DNA of 64,000 nucleotides from JAMZMI01 sp039944535 (GCA_039944535.1 JBDUYP010000001.1:744001-808000), one strand, 5' to 3'. Counted from the stretch's first letter, positions 19,601 to 28,322 are shown. A program made the numbers and translations. The notes: generated by a model not told the origin, from the letters alone.

Positions 19601-21013
19601 ACTGATTTGGATAATGCCACTTTCACTGTGATAGGTAACGAATATGGGACAGAAAACTGGTATCCGGAACTGGCGGATGTCTTTGGTTTCAATGCCTGGA
19701 CCGGGACTCAGGAAAACTACACCAAGACAAGAGCCAATGTGGGCTTTTTAGGCGGTGAGGAAACTGTTCAGTTTGCTTTTGTCTTTGCTTCTGATCAATT
19801 GGAGCATCAGGAAGGATTTGCCATGGATGATTTCCGTATCACAGATGACCTTACGGTAAATAATGAGATATCTATTTCTGTTTCGGAGATAGCCGAAAAC
19901 AACGCCATAGATGATGTAGTAGGCGTGCTGTCAATACCAAATGCTGCTGAATCAGTGGTCTATACAATGATAGCCGGAGAAGGTGATGCTGACAATGGTA
20001 ATTTCACGATCGTTGGGGATGAGGTTTTGGCGGCAATTGAGCTTGATCACGAAACTCAGGATTTACACTCCATTCGTGTGCAGGGGGTGTCCGGAGCTAC
20101 CACCGCTACATCAGTTTTTGTCATCTCCGTTTTGGATGTCAACGAGCCGCTCAATGGCGTGCTGCTGTCTTCGCAAGAAATAGAAGAAAATGGCGAGGTA
20201 GGCACCACAGTGGGGCTTCTCAGTGCCGATGATGAAGATACTGGCGAATCATTCTCATTTGCTTTCGTCGCAGGAGCCGGAGATGACAACAATGACAGTT
20301 TTGGTATTTTCGGTTCGGAATTGCGTACTTCTGAGGATATCAATTTTGAAGAGAAAGCGAGTTACTCTGTGCGCATAGAGGCGACCAGCAGCGATACCGA
20401 CGAAAAAGCAGAGGAGACATTTGGGATTACTGTTTTGGACGCCAATGATTCCCCGGGAGACTTTGTGCTTAGCTCAAACCTAATTCCCGATTTGGAGCCA
20501 TCAGGATTTGTGGTGGGTGATTTTAGCGCCACCGATGAAGATGAAGATGCCGTCATTTTTGAGTTCACCGATGGTGATGGTGATGATGATAATATCAGTT
20601 TTTCTATATCCGGCACGCAGTTGGTGACATCCGTCAATGCGGACTTTGCTACTCAGGAATTGTACAGGGTTTTGGTGGAAGCCAGCGATGGAAAAGGAGG
20701 ATTTACTGTGGAGCCGTTTGAAGTAAGCGTGGAGGAAATATTGGGCATGGTTAATCTTGCCAGGCTGGGTATTTCTATTTCCCCCAATCCAACTACGGAC
20801 GTACTCAACATCAAGATGGGAAATAAATTTGGTGGGTCTTCATCCATAACCATAACCACCCTGGACGGAAAAGAGGTTCTGAAAAAGCAGTTTAACAAGA
20901 CGGACTATGTGGAGAAAGATCAACTTGACCTTTCGGCTCTGGCCAAAGGAGTTTACATCATTACATTTGATTTTAATGGCAAGACCACCGCAGGAAGGGT
21001 GGTGAAGAAATAA
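16607..21013 (+). CDS. Type IX secreted beta-propeller/cadherin-like protein
   Basis: 1468 residues. A signal peptide (1-19) is followed by a large sortilin/BNR-like beta-propeller (about 100-790) with several Asp-box motifs such as S-T-D-G-G-L-T-W, S-S-D-N-G-D-T-W and S-V-N-G-G-S-S-W. Then come a CARDB-like Ig domain (about 795-900), a MAM-like jelly roll (about 905-1085) and three cadherin-like repeats (starting near 1088, 1187 and 1287) rich in D-x-D-x-D calcium-binding loops. The C-terminus (about 1388-1468), beginning I-S-P-N-P-T-T-D-V-L, is a type A sorting domain for the type IX secretion system. It is probably a surface or released adhesin or polymer-binding protein; no peptidase or glycosidase catalytic domain is evident. 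Confidence 0.9.
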   Translation: MKKNVLAVLAMAICVSLFSQNQNGAARLAKLLNKAKSESGLEAPEDDLESRMAFEKLRLQNPETGEIPANIRKREIDYFNRDLKKASSSARVAEENLIVWKNRGPYNVGGRTRALAIDVTNEDVILAGGVSGGVWRTENGGASWNKTTSTTDLQSVTAIAQDTRDGHTNVWYYTTGEWSGNSAGSGGAPYRGDGVFKSTDGGLTWAQLASTTTDEPEVTNVFDYNHEIVVSPTNGTVFIANFNGIYRSTDGGTLWDQSYSISGSGWTDVVIDSNGVVYAFHRNEGVVKSSDNGDTWQEISDANFPTFFASARGELAIAPSDENVLYLLAETSANASGHALWRYDGSTGQWSDRSDNIPQEGELTGDFDSQGGYDLLLKVKPDDEDFVIIGGTNLYRSSDGFATTENTSWIGGYTPSNDSYATYSSHHPDNHCMVFYPSNPNKAISGNDGGLQVTKDITSNLGDIEPVDWDPINNGYLTTQSYAVSVGPGAMVLSGFQDNGTWFSDSEDPKHTWVDPFSGDGAYNAISTDGLMGYVSSQNANVYRLEYSPENPGTATDYIFFFDGDGKSPLFISPFYLDPLDNDIFYMGGMTTFHVNTSAETGTESTGWKEISLPNVAGRISEIGPIGNGDVYVGTTAGELFLVTDVKSTSPNVTEEASSLFSGRYISGISVNSDDSDEILLTVSNYGVQSVFHSVNGGSSWDAVGGNLEENTDGSGSGPSVRCGRILGNGELYIVATSVGLFTTTTLDGNNTVWEQENLDELGAVVVEHLAVRNTDGLVVAGTHGNGVYAAKFPLFETDLGISSIESPNNGVLSASEQISVAVTNYGANEVSAFSVKYSVNGNLEQSDDLEVTLASGETYVHQFSQTYDFSTSGSYDFSAEVEIIGDQVIENDELTKNVESYVLVGDFPYAESFESGAGGWTTEGLWELGTPSQTILSGASDGSQAWMTDLDADYPDNTTRKLLTPTFDFSSMNSPQLSFDISYDIEVDFDGVVLAYRTDLDNATFTVIGNEYGTENWYPELADVFGFNAWTGTQENYTKTRANVGFLGGEETVQFAFVFASDQLEHQEGFAMDDFRITDDLTVNNEISISVSEIAENNAIDDVVGVLSIPNAAESVVYTMIAGEGDADNGNFTIVGDEVLAAIELDHETQDLHSIRVQGVSGATTATSVFVISVLDVNEPLNGVLLSSQEIEENGEVGTTVGLLSADDEDTGESFSFAFVAGAGDDNNDSFGIFGSELRTSEDINFEEKASYSVRIEATSSDTDEKAEETFGITVLDANDSPGDFVLSSNLIPDLEPSGFVVGDFSATDEDEDAVIFEFTDGDGDDDNISFSISGTQLVTSVNADFATQELYRVLVEASDGKGGFTVEPFEVSVEEILGMVNLARLGISISPNPTTDVLNIKMGNKFGGSSSITITTLDGKEVLKKQFNKTDYVEKDQLDLSALAKGVYIITFDFNGKTTAGRVVKK

Positions 21014-21033
21014 GAATATCGTATGATTTCGAA

Positions 21034-21064
21034 AAAAGAGATTGCCTTTAGGTAATCTCTTTTT
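21034..21064. terminator. Bidirectional terminator between convergent genes
   Basis: A hairpin of 13 pairs (AAAAGAGATTGCC pairing with GGTAATCTCTTTT, one G-T pair) has a TTTA loop and is followed by T-rich sequence on the plus strand and preceded by an A-run that serves the minus strand. It overlaps the last codons of the transporter gene at 21048-23273. Confidence 0.82.
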
Positions 21065-23273
21065 GTTTGTTGGAGTTCACAAAAAGGATGTTTCCAATAT
21101 CATCATACCCATCAAAGACCTCAGTGCCAAGCTGCTTCACGGCCTCACTTCTGAAACCTACTATGGTGAGGTCGGCATCTACTGATTTTTCATTGATCAC
21201 CTCTCTGTTGCGCAGGGTTTCTTCACGCTCTATTACCTCCACGTTGTTAGGAGAAATCGGGAGTCTGCCTTCCTTGATTTGCTCCAGAAGTTTTTCACGT
21301 TGCTCTTTGATGTCCTTGGCCGGGTAGATCGCAAAGATCTTAATTTCGGCTTCTTTCCAATCGGGATGCCCCATGATCACAAATCCCATCAGAATCATCA
21401 GGTTGGCATTTTCAAAATCATTGTGCGTGATCCAGATGTGGATTTGCTTATGATAGCCAAAGCCCTTTTCGCTACTTGACAGCACACAGATGTCAAAGTC
21501 TGCGGCTTTCACTAGATGCATATTTTCTACAATCTCATCTGTGCATCCACCCAATGTTCTGGAATATTCAAATAGGTACATATTCGACTCCTTGCCGGAA
21601 ACGCTCGGCATCTGAATGGACTGTGCGATTGCTGTAGTAAAAGACGGACTGATTATGGTGTCAATATAAACATTGCTTTTTGACGCCTCCGCTTTGTCGA
21701 TCAGCCGCTCCAGCGTAACCCGAGCTTCGGCATGGGTTTCTCGGGACACATAGCCATTGATGTAATGTAGGAATGTGCCGAACCCGTATCTGTGCGAAAC
21801 CCAACGGATTAGATCAAAGCTTGCAGAGCGCTTAAAAGAATCAGATGAAATGCAAATGAGCGACGGCCTCCACGTACTCACGTGCTCTTTGTCTGCCTTT
21901 TGTAGAAAGACCTGCAGTTCTCTGCTGAGCTGGAAAATCACTCCCTGGAAAATTTTGGCCATGCCTTGCTTGTTTTCATTGTAATAAGTGATGCCAAAAT
22001 AGATCAGCACCATGATCACAATGGAGCTCACGGCGTAGAGCGGATTGATTTTAAACATCAGATACACGCACATCAGTGCTCCGAGCAGCGATAAATACCA
22101 CTTGGATTTGAAGGCAGGGCGGTAAGAAGGGTCAGCCGCAAAATGCTGAAGGAATGATATCAAACAGATGGCTCCATAGGTCACCATAAAAAACATGGAG
22201 ATGATTTCTGCAACGGCGTTTACATCACCTACAGACACGAATACAGCCGCAATGACGATGGTGAGCAAAGTGGCATTTAGAGGCTCATTGTTTTTGGCGG
22301 TACCTTTCTTCAGTACCTGATTGACTTGATCTGCAGGGAATATTTTATCACCTGCTAGAGCTTGTAAAGTACGTGGAGCGACCATGATGGATCCAAGAGC
22401 GGATGATACGGTAGCTGCTGCCAATCCGATTGGAATGATAGGCCCCCAAAGCGCTATTTTGGACATGATGAGCTGGTCGGTGGTCAGATCCTCGGGTGAG
22501 GCCGCCATACTCAATTTGTAGGCGATGAAAATGTAAATGACCATACCAGAAACTGTGGCAGCCAAAGTGCCGAGAGGAATGGATTTTTTTGGTTCTCTGA
22601 GATCACCGGACAATCCCACCCCGGCAGTCATTCCTGTAAAGGCGGGAAAAATAATGGCAAAAACATAGAAGAAAGAATCAGGATTGTCGACGGTTTTGAA
22701 CACATCAAATCCAATGGTAGTCTGAGAATACTCCGTGGTGCCGGCAAAGAAAAAGATGAGTGAAACCAGCAAAGTGGCCACCACAAAGTATAGCGCTTTC
22801 ATGCCCAGGTCTGCTCCTTTGGTGATCATAACGATGCTAATCACAAACAGAGCCGGTAGGCTGATCAGCCGTTTGTCGGTAATGAGAATGTCATACTGAG
22901 AGGCCACCCAATCGATGACCGGATCGAAAGCTTCCGCGAAAGCGATGATATAAAAGGCCACACTGATGGCCTGAGATAAATAGAGGGCTATGCCTATGGC
23001 AGCTCCGATATTGATACCGAAAGACCGGGAAATGATGAAATATTCTCCGCCACCTTCTACCTTTTGGTTTGTGGCGATCTCCGCAATGGCCATGGCCGTA
23101 GGGATGGTGACCAGATGGCCAATGATCACAATAGCCACCGTGCCTATAAAGCCAACACTGCCTACTGCATAGCCAAAACGCAGGAACATGACCGCACCCA
23201 AAATGGTGGAAATGGCGGTGAGGAAAACTGGAGCAGTGCCAAAATTGGCCTTTGCTTTTGCGAGGTTTGACAT
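21048..23273 (-). CDS. APC-superfamily transporter, SLC12-like
   Basis: 741 residues. The N-terminal 440 residues hold about 12 membrane helices, beginning with T-I-L-G-A-V-M-F-L-R-F-G-Y-A-V-G, a motif typical of the cation-chloride cotransporter/amino-acid permease group. The remaining 300 residues form a large cytoplasmic domain resembling the C-terminal part of SLC12 cotransporters. Bacterial members are poorly characterised; substrates may be amino acids or cation plus chloride. It is a single gene with a convergent neighbour on its 3' side. Its 5' side lies about 170 bp from the outer-membrane protein gene and is separated from it by a strong terminator. Confidence 0.85.
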   Translation of the reverse strand: MSNLAKAKANFGTAPVFLTAISTILGAVMFLRFGYAVGSVGFIGTVAIVIIGHLVTIPTAMAIAEIATNQKVEGGGEYFIISRSFGINIGAAIGIALYLSQAISVAFYIIAFAEAFDPVIDWVASQYDILITDKRLISLPALFVISIVMITKGADLGMKALYFVVATLLVSLIFFFAGTTEYSQTTIGFDVFKTVDNPDSFFYVFAIIFPAFTGMTAGVGLSGDLREPKKSIPLGTLAATVSGMVIYIFIAYKLSMAASPEDLTTDQLIMSKIALWGPIIPIGLAAATVSSALGSIMVAPRTLQALAGDKIFPADQVNQVLKKGTAKNNEPLNATLLTIVIAAVFVSVGDVNAVAEIISMFFMVTYGAICLISFLQHFAADPSYRPAFKSKWYLSLLGALMCVYLMFKINPLYAVSSIVIMVLIYFGITYYNENKQGMAKIFQGVIFQLSRELQVFLQKADKEHVSTWRPSLICISSDSFKRSASFDLIRWVSHRYGFGTFLHYINGYVSRETHAEARVTLERLIDKAEASKSNVYIDTIISPSFTTAIAQSIQMPSVSGKESNMYLFEYSRTLGGCTDEIVENMHLVKAADFDICVLSSSEKGFGYHKQIHIWITHNDFENANLMILMGFVIMGHPDWKEAEIKIFAIYPAKDIKEQREKLLEQIKEGRLPISPNNVEVIEREETLRNREVINEKSVDADLTIVGFRSEAVKQLGTEVFDGYDDIGNILFVNSNKQKEIT

Positions 23274-23376
23274 AGCTTAATTTGAAGACTAAAGCTATGA
23301 ACTAAAACGGATTATTAAAGTTGCGATTTGATGTTTTTCGCAGAAATGTTGAAATGTAAGATTGCTATAAAAAAAG

Positions 23377-23423
23377 AATCGACAGGTTCATGGTGCCTTG
23401 TGTAGCCACCGAACCTGTCGATT
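23377..23423 (-). terminator. Strong terminator of the ECF sigma operon
   Basis: A perfect 13-bp inverted repeat, AATCGACAGGTTC and GAACCTGTCGATT, encloses a 21-nt loop that can extend the stem with GGTG/CACC. On the minus strand it is followed by CTTTTTTTAT. It lies 22 bp after the stop of the outer-membrane protein gene. Confidence 0.9.
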
Positions 23424-23444
23424 TGATATATGGTATTTTAAATA

Positions 23445-24566
23445 TTACAGCGTGATACCAAAACTGATGGCATTCAACCCAGAGCTGCCTGCCGGGCCTT
23501 TGCCCTCGCTGAAAACACTGTTGAGGTCATAATTTGCAAATATGTCCAGACCTTTGAAGCCGAATTGTGCTCGGATTCCATATCGGAAGTTTTCCAGATA
23601 GAAGTGATCTTTTTCTTTGATTTTCTCTTTGTTTCCTTCGTCTGAGTATTTGAGCTTGTAGTTGCCGCCCAGTCTGTAGCCGGCATACATTCCAGCACCG
23701 AATCTAATGCCTTGTTTCTTGTAGGTTCTGAATGTGAAGCCATCTTTTTCGTGGTTATTCACTCTTCTTTTGCCCTTGGCAAAGTCGAGCATGGGCACAA
23801 AGGAAACATTGGCATATGGCACACTCAGTCGGCTTTTGGTTGTGTTGTATTCTACAGGTACGGGGTTAAACTCCACGCCATTCAAGCCTTTTTCAATCAT
23901 ATAGTCAGAATCCTGAAGTTTGAAGTTGTACCAGCTCGCCCCGAAAGCCCACTCCACGAAAAGCGGACCTGCAAGCCATGTTTTGTAGGTGCTGTTTAGT
24001 GCCACGTACCAGCTGCCAAACGGCCTGAGCGTATAAGGCTGATTGTCCGAATCGGGGAAGGTGCCATCTTCTATCCAATTGTTGAGCCCAATGTCCACAT
24101 TGAAATTGTTGTCTGTACGTTTTATGCCTGAAGCTGACTCTTCATAGCTGTATTTCCTAAAACTGCCCTCATCCTCGAAAGCGTTCTCCAGTGCATCGTC
24201 AATGTCATCCCACTCGTCTGCATCCAGCAGGAGCTCCAGGTTTCCAACCTTTATTCGGGTCTTAGCTCCATCTTCACCTAACACGATTGTGGTGTCCTTG
24301 AGGTATTTTTTTCCGCTCTCATCCGTGAGTTCTATCTTCTCTATTTTCTTTGAGCCAAGCGCATCGTTCAGATCCTTTATCATTTGGTTGAGGTCGTAGC
24401 TTTCTATGTTTTCGAGTTCTGCTCTGTCGTCTGTATATATGATGATTTTGCTTTTGTTGGTCAGCTCTATGATTACCGTATCGCTTGCTTCAGTGGCGGC
24501 ACCATTTACATTCAGACCTGTGAGTATGAAGGTGTACGTCAGTAGTGAGGTAAGTATCGTTTTCAT
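23445..24566 (-). CDS. Putative outer-membrane beta-barrel protein of ECF operon
   Basis: 373 residues with a signal peptide (about 1-22, ending near N-G-A-A). Residues 25-150 are charged and helical/beta mixed, with many Asp and Glu. Residues 160-373 show alternating polar/aromatic strands and end in G-I-T-L, the pattern of a small outer-membrane barrel. No named family is recognised. It is the last gene of an operon with an ECF sigma factor and an anti-sigma-like membrane protein, so it may be the effector or stress-sensing output of that system. Confidence 0.75.
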   Translation of the reverse strand: MKTILTSLLTYTFILTGLNVNGAATEASDTVIIELTNKSKIIIYTDDRAELENIESYDLNQMIKDLNDALGSKKIEKIELTDESGKKYLKDTTIVLGEDGAKTRIKVGNLELLLDADEWDDIDDALENAFEDEGSFRKYSYEESASGIKRTDNNFNVDIGLNNWIEDGTFPDSDNQPYTLRPFGSWYVALNSTYKTWLAGPLFVEWAFGASWYNFKLQDSDYMIEKGLNGVEFNPVPVEYNTTKSRLSVPYANVSFVPMLDFAKGKRRVNNHEKDGFTFRTYKKQGIRFGAGMYAGYRLGGNYKLKYSDEGNKEKIKEKDHFYLENFRYGIRAQFGFKGLDIFANYDLNSVFSEGKGPAGSSGLNAISFGITL

Positions 24567-24587
24567 GTTTTTGACTTTTATTTTGAG

Positions 24588-25247
24588 TTAATTTCTTCTT
24601 AGCAGATTCGATTTGGCTTCCCGCAGGTCAGCGAGCAATTCTGCCGGAGATGTGTGCTTAGCCACTTCCATCACACGGTTAATTTTTCCAACGATTGGCT
24701 CTGATTCAGAGCTTTCTGATTTGGCTATGTAGGTGATCTTTATGGGTGCCAAAGTGGTTTTATTTGCAGCATTCGATGAATGCGGTGCGATAATCTCTGG
24801 TGTTCTGAGTTCAGCTATTTCCATTGTTATGCTCTTTGTTTCTGGAGCAAATATTTCAATCAGATCAGTTGTCTCTTTCTGAGGAATGTCTGTTGGAGTT
24901 GATGCACCCTGCGCTACGAACTGGAGTGTCCTGGATTTCTTTGCTTTGAAGTCCTGAGTTTTTAGCTCGGGTACGGCTATATGCGAAACGTCTATTTTCT
25001 CATATGGAGGATGGTCGTTTATTCCCGTCAGATAGTTTTTTGTTGTGTCTTCCGATTTGAAAATGATAATTGCCCCTACAATCAACAATGCTACCGCGGC
25101 AGCTGTGCTCATAATAGGTATGAACCATTTTGCTTTGCCTTTATTCAGACCTGATTGTACCTGACCCCAGGCCGCATCAGAAGGCATCATTTCCAGGCCT
25201 TCAAGGCGGCTGCTGAAAAGCTCATCTGTTTTGTTAGACTGTGCCAT
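24588..25247 (-). CDS. Putative anti-sigma factor (membrane protein)
   Basis: 219 residues. The N-terminus (1-40) is cytoplasmic and contains L-E-G-L-E-M-M-P-S-D-A-A-W-G-Q-V, resembling the start of Bacteroidota proteins encoded directly after ECF sigma genes. One transmembrane helix lies at about 42-64, followed by a periplasmic, low-complexity region (Thr/Ser/Glu rich). No zinc-binding anti-sigma H-x3-C-x2-C is seen, so the call rests on position and topology. Its ATG overlaps the 3' end of the sigma gene by 14 bp, indicating translational coupling. Confidence 0.7.
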   Translation of the reverse strand: MAQSNKTDELFSSRLEGLEMMPSDAAWGQVQSGLNKGKAKWFIPIMSTAAAVALLIVGAIIIFKSEDTTKNYLTGINDHPPYEKIDVSHIAVPELKTQDFKAKKSRTLQFVAQGASTPTDIPQKETTDLIEIFAPETKSITMEIAELRTPEIIAPHSSNAANKTTLAPIKITYIAKSESSESEPIVGKINRVMEVAKHTSPAELLADLREAKSNLLRRN

Positions 25248-25818
25248 TTTCTTTTTTCTTTTTCAATTCTCTCTCTTGTATTTCGCTAAGCTGGCTTTGC
25301 AAAAGTTTTCGTGCCCTGCTTAGTTGTGATTTGGAAGTATTCTCATTGATTCCGAGTGTCTCTCCTATTTCTTTATGATTGAACCCCTCAATCGCGTACA
25401 GGTTAAAAACCGTACGATAACCAATCGGTAGTTGTGCAATCAATTTGAGCAGATCCTCCGCTTCAAGCATGCTTCCAAGTGTATCAAAATCAGGCAAGGA
25501 TTGCGCTTCATCCACTTCCACTTCCAGTGACATGGACTTGTGTTTTCTCAGATACATCAGGCTTTCATTTACCATAATCCGCCTGACCCATCCTTCGAAA
25601 TTGCCTTCTCCCGTATATTGATCAATTTTTTCAAAGACCTTTACCATGCCGCCGATCATCACATGTTCAGCTTCTGCCTTATCATGTATGTAGCGGAAAC
25701 ATACACCGAGCATTTTCGGTGCAAACAACGAATACAGCTCTTTTTGCGCTTTTGACTTCCCTTTGCGGCAAGCACTCAGCAGCTCCATTTCAGAACTATA
25801 CATATTGATTCGTAGCAT
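25234..25818 (-). CDS. ECF-family RNA polymerase sigma factor
   Basis: 194 residues. Region 2 spans about 25-95, with the N-F-E-G-W-V-R-R-I-M-V-N-E-S-L-M-Y-L-R-K segment of region 2.3-2.4. Region 4 spans about 125-185, with Y-R-T-V-F-N-L-Y-A-I-E-G-F-N-H-K-E-I-G-E-T-L-G-I-N-E-N-T-S-K-S-Q-L-S-R-A-R broken here only for display. ATG codons at 25818 and 25803 are both possible; the promoter at 25839-25868 is compatible with either. It probably activates its own operon. Confidence 0.92.
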   Translation of the reverse strand: MLRINMYSSEMELLSACRKGKSKAQKELYSLFAPKMLGVCFRYIHDKAEAEHVMIGGMVKVFEKIDQYTGEGNFEGWVRRIMVNESLMYLRKHKSMSLEVEVDEAQSLPDFDTLGSMLEAEDLLKLIAQLPIGYRTVFNLYAIEGFNHKEIGETLGINENTSKSQLSRARKLLQSQLSEIQERELKKKKENGTV

Positions 25819-25838
25819 TCGTTGTTGGTGTTCATAGG

Positions 25839-25868
25839 GTAGATGCAGCTAGCGCGGTGCGGGTTGCA
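25839..25868 (-). promoter_or_regulatory. ECF-type promoter, probable autoregulation
   Basis: On the minus strand a -35-like TGCAAC (25868-25863) is separated by 17 bp from a -10-like CATCTAC (25845-25839). The predicted start would be near 25832, 14 bp from the first ATG of the sigma gene. The same element pair, TGTAAC and CATCTAA, precedes the other ECF sigma gene in this window. Confidence 0.65.
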
Positions 25869-25905
25869 TGGCCCTGAAATATTTACGAAAATTTAAGACT
25901 TATGG

Positions 25906-26328
25906 CTAGACTAACTCAATTAGCATGCCACTCAGGGCTAGCAGTAGGCATAAGGGAGTGTAGAATTTGGTGTCTCTACTGGCGAAAGGTGTCGTGGTTT
26001 CTTTTTTGAAAATCCCAACATATTTGAAGTCACCTATTGCGCGAAGGAAAAATAGGGTACTGATGCCATAGCCGGCATAATCGAGAATTGCAGACGGAAT
26101 TTGGATAGATAAAAAGTCTGCTCTGATAAGGTAAAAAGAAGAGATGGTAAATAACCCCAGAGCTACAACCAGTGTAGCAGCCATGCCTGGTTTGAATAGC
26201 GCACTTCCATCGGGATTGGTCGGAATAGCACTTGCTAAAGCCCACTTACCACCTAATAACCAATAGAAGTGGAGCCCACTTAAGAAAAATAAAATGATAC
26301 TATTGAGTGCGCAAAGGGTTGTTGTCAT
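25906..26328 (-). CDS. DUF3995 family membrane protein
   Basis: 140 residues with four predicted membrane helices (about 5-27, 48-70, 78-97 and 120-139). The first loop, L-H-F-Y-W-L-L-G-G-K-W-A, and the following A-I-P-T-N are characteristic of the DUF3995 family, whose function is unknown. The start codon overlaps the stop of the upstream lipoprotein gene by 4 bp, so the two are translationally coupled. Confidence 0.8.
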   Translation of the reverse strand: MTTTLCALNSIILFFLSGLHFYWLLGGKWALASAIPTNPDGSALFKPGMAATLVVALGLFTISSFYLIRADFLSIQIPSAILDYAGYGISTLFFLRAIGDFKYVGIFKKETTTPFASRDTKFYTPLCLLLALSGMLIELV

Positions 26329-26873
26329 CTTCTCCCGACTACATATTGTGGAGCCCCAATATACGAACCAGTGAGTTCATTTCCATCTTGCAGGGTAATA
26401 TCGAAGCTGATTGTGTAGTTGCCGCTCTTTCCTATTTTCACTACAACCTGTCCGCTTTCTGCCGGTATGATAGCACCGGGCTCAGGCCCAAACCAAAAAG
26501 TACGAAATACATTTTCATCTTCAACCTCGTCAAAGCTGTTTTCACCAATAGAGTGGTACACCCCTCCGGTAAATTCTTTGGTGCCGGCGGTGAATAGTTC
26601 CATGAAGATATAAAAATCAAATTCTTCGCTGAAAGTAAAATACTCTTCCCCGACGATGTTTTCATGGCGAAGAAATACTGTCTTTTCGCCCACAAAGGTG
26701 AAATCCATGTTGTAGTGGGTGCCTGTATGATCCGCCCAATCCTGCTGAAGGCAATCCGAAAACATTAAATCTTCCCCGTCATAATTGGCTACTGAGGGTT
26801 TTTCCTTGTCTTCCGAACAAGAGGAAAGGAGTGTGACGATTATCACCAGATAGGGTAGTAGCGAGAGTTTCAT
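26325..26873 (-). CDS. Putative lipoprotein
   Basis: 182 residues. The signal peptide ends in a lipobox-like L-S-S-C (Cys near residue 19) followed by S-E-D-K-E-K. The mature protein is acidic and beta-rich and has no recognised family. It is the first gene of a two-gene unit with the DUF3995 protein. Confidence 0.75.
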   Translation of the reverse strand: MKLSLLPYLVIIVTLLSSCSEDKEKPSVANYDGEDLMFSDCLQQDWADHTGTHYNMDFTFVGEKTVFLRHENIVGEEYFTFSEEFDFYIFMELFTAGTKEFTGGVYHSIGENSFDEVEDENVFRTFWFGPEPGAIIPAESGQVVVKIGKSGNYTISFDITLQDGNELTGSYIGAPQYVVGRR

Positions 26874-26963
26874 AGTAGTAGGTTTTGCAGGGTTAAGACA
26901 AACCTAACTCTTAAGGTACCTACTAATTCCCTGAAAATCTTTTGGTTAAGGACAATTGTTTGC

Positions 26964-27371
26964 TCATTGAGCTCCCCAAATCCTCGGAGGTCTCAGCCAT
27001 GGACTTACCTCATTGGTAATGACATCCGACCCATCTGTCGGGTGAATTTCGATGGGCGTTGATTGAAGAAATACTTCTTTGGGGTAGCGCCACCCAAAGG
27101 CAAAACCTATACCGTATGTATATAACCCCAGAACCAAAGTGCTGAGATCAAATTCTCTTTTTATTTGCCTTTCACTGGACTTTGATCCATAGTATTCGGC
27201 GTAAATTTTCATTTTTTGGGGAGGCCCCATCCGCTTGATTTCTACTTCACCTTCACCTTTTTTTAGATTATTGATGTAAATGTCCGCTTCAGGATTGTTG
27301 GCTATGATTCGTGTGGTACCGCAACTGGTAATCAGCAGGAGTAGGGCTAAAAATGAGGACAGAAGTTTCAT
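26964..27371 (-). CDS. PEGA-like small lipoprotein
   Basis: 135 residues with a lipobox I-T-S-C (Cys at about 17). The mature N-terminal half (I-I-A-N-N-P-E-A-D-I-Y-I-N-N, then a Gly-rich turn) resembles a PEGA-type surface domain. A hydrophobic stretch with L-Y-T-Y-G-I-G-F-A-F-G-W-R-Y-P follows, which suggests membrane contact. It lies 9 bp after the beta-barrel gene at 27381-28322 and is probably in the same operon. Its function is unknown. Confidence 0.72.
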   Translation of the reverse strand: MKLLSSFLALLLLITSCGTTRIIANNPEADIYINNLKKGEGEVEIKRMGPPQKMKIYAEYYGSKSSERQIKREFDLSTLVLGLYTYGIGFAFGWRYPKEVFLQSTPIEIHPTDGSDVITNEVSPWLRPPRIWGAQ

Positions 27372-27380
27372 GTTTGGTTC

Positions 27381-28322
27381 TTAAAATGAAAGCGCCAGAT
27401 TGAAACCCATGCCGAAAGGAACCTCCCTTTGTAGTCTGTACATGGCCGAATATGCCGTAACCGTAGCGCGGAGTTGCACATTTGATGTTCGGCTAAAAAT
27501 ATATCCCGCATGTGCATATCCTAGCAAACCTTTTGAGTTTTCGGGTGGTGCAAAAGATGCTTCGTTATGAGTGATTCGGTGGCTACCATAACCCAGTCCC
27601 CCACCAACGAATGGGGTTTTTCTGCCCTGTGTAAACGGATAAAGTGCACTTAGATTAAAATCTAAAACATCCACATCTCCGAAATAAAATTCACCATTAA
27701 GGTCTAAGATCAAATCACGGAGGTCATAGGATATTTTTGCTCCAAATCCGCTGGAAAAGTTGTTTTGTACATTGGGGTGAAACGTGTGAATGCCCCCTAT
27801 ATAAATACCAAAAGTGCTCGAAGCATCCTTTTTGGTAAGCTCATTCGTCTCAAATTCAGACACGGAGTAGATGTCCTCCATTTGCGAAGCTTTGGTCTTT
27901 GTGCCAACGGCCTTTGAGAGCAGTATCAAAATGGGGTCAAGATCGTCAAGTGACGCTGCTTTGAGCAGGTCGCTCCAGATTAGCTGACCGTCATCCGTTC
28001 TGTAGAGGCCTATGCTCACTATCATGATATCTTCTAGTGCGTTCATTTCTCCTGTGAGGAAAAAGGGGGCACCCTGAGCTATGGCATTCTCTCGGGTTTC
28101 GGCAAATGTCTCTGGAAAGTAGTCTCCTTCTGCCTGTTTCGGAGGGAGAATCAGTTGATACCGGCCGGCATTGTCAATGTACGTCTTGAGTAGCTTGGAT
28201 GTGCTGTATTGATAACCTCCATGTACATTGATCATTTCAAAGTAAGGGAAGTAAACTTTTTCCTGTGCCTGGCTTGTAATACAGGTCAGTGCGAGAGTGA
28301 ATAGCAGTATCAGTTTTTTCAT
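27381..28322 (-). CDS. Putative outer-membrane beta-barrel protein
   Basis: 313 residues with a signal peptide (1-19, cleaved near S-Q-A-Q-E). Residues 20-150 contain a domain with a T-G-E-M-N strand and D-G-Q-L-I-W-S-D, reminiscent of the curli/CsgG-like or FlgO-like nucleotide-free periplasmic domains. Residues 165-313 read as an eight-strand-like barrel ending in A-L-S-F, a terminal Phe typical of outer-membrane barrels. No named family can be assigned with confidence. Confidence 0.7.
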   Translation of the reverse strand: MKKLILLFTLALTCITSQAQEKVYFPYFEMINVHGGYQYSTSKLLKTYIDNAGRYQLILPPKQAEGDYFPETFAETRENAIAQGAPFFLTGEMNALEDIMIVSIGLYRTDDGQLIWSDLLKAASLDDLDPILILLSKAVGTKTKASQMEDIYSVSEFETNELTKKDASSTFGIYIGGIHTFHPNVQNNFSSGFGAKISYDLRDLILDLNGEFYFGDVDVLDFNLSALYPFTQGRKTPFVGGGLGYGSHRITHNEASFAPPENSKGLLGYAHAGYIFSRTSNVQLRATVTAYSAMYRLQREVPFGMGFNLALSF

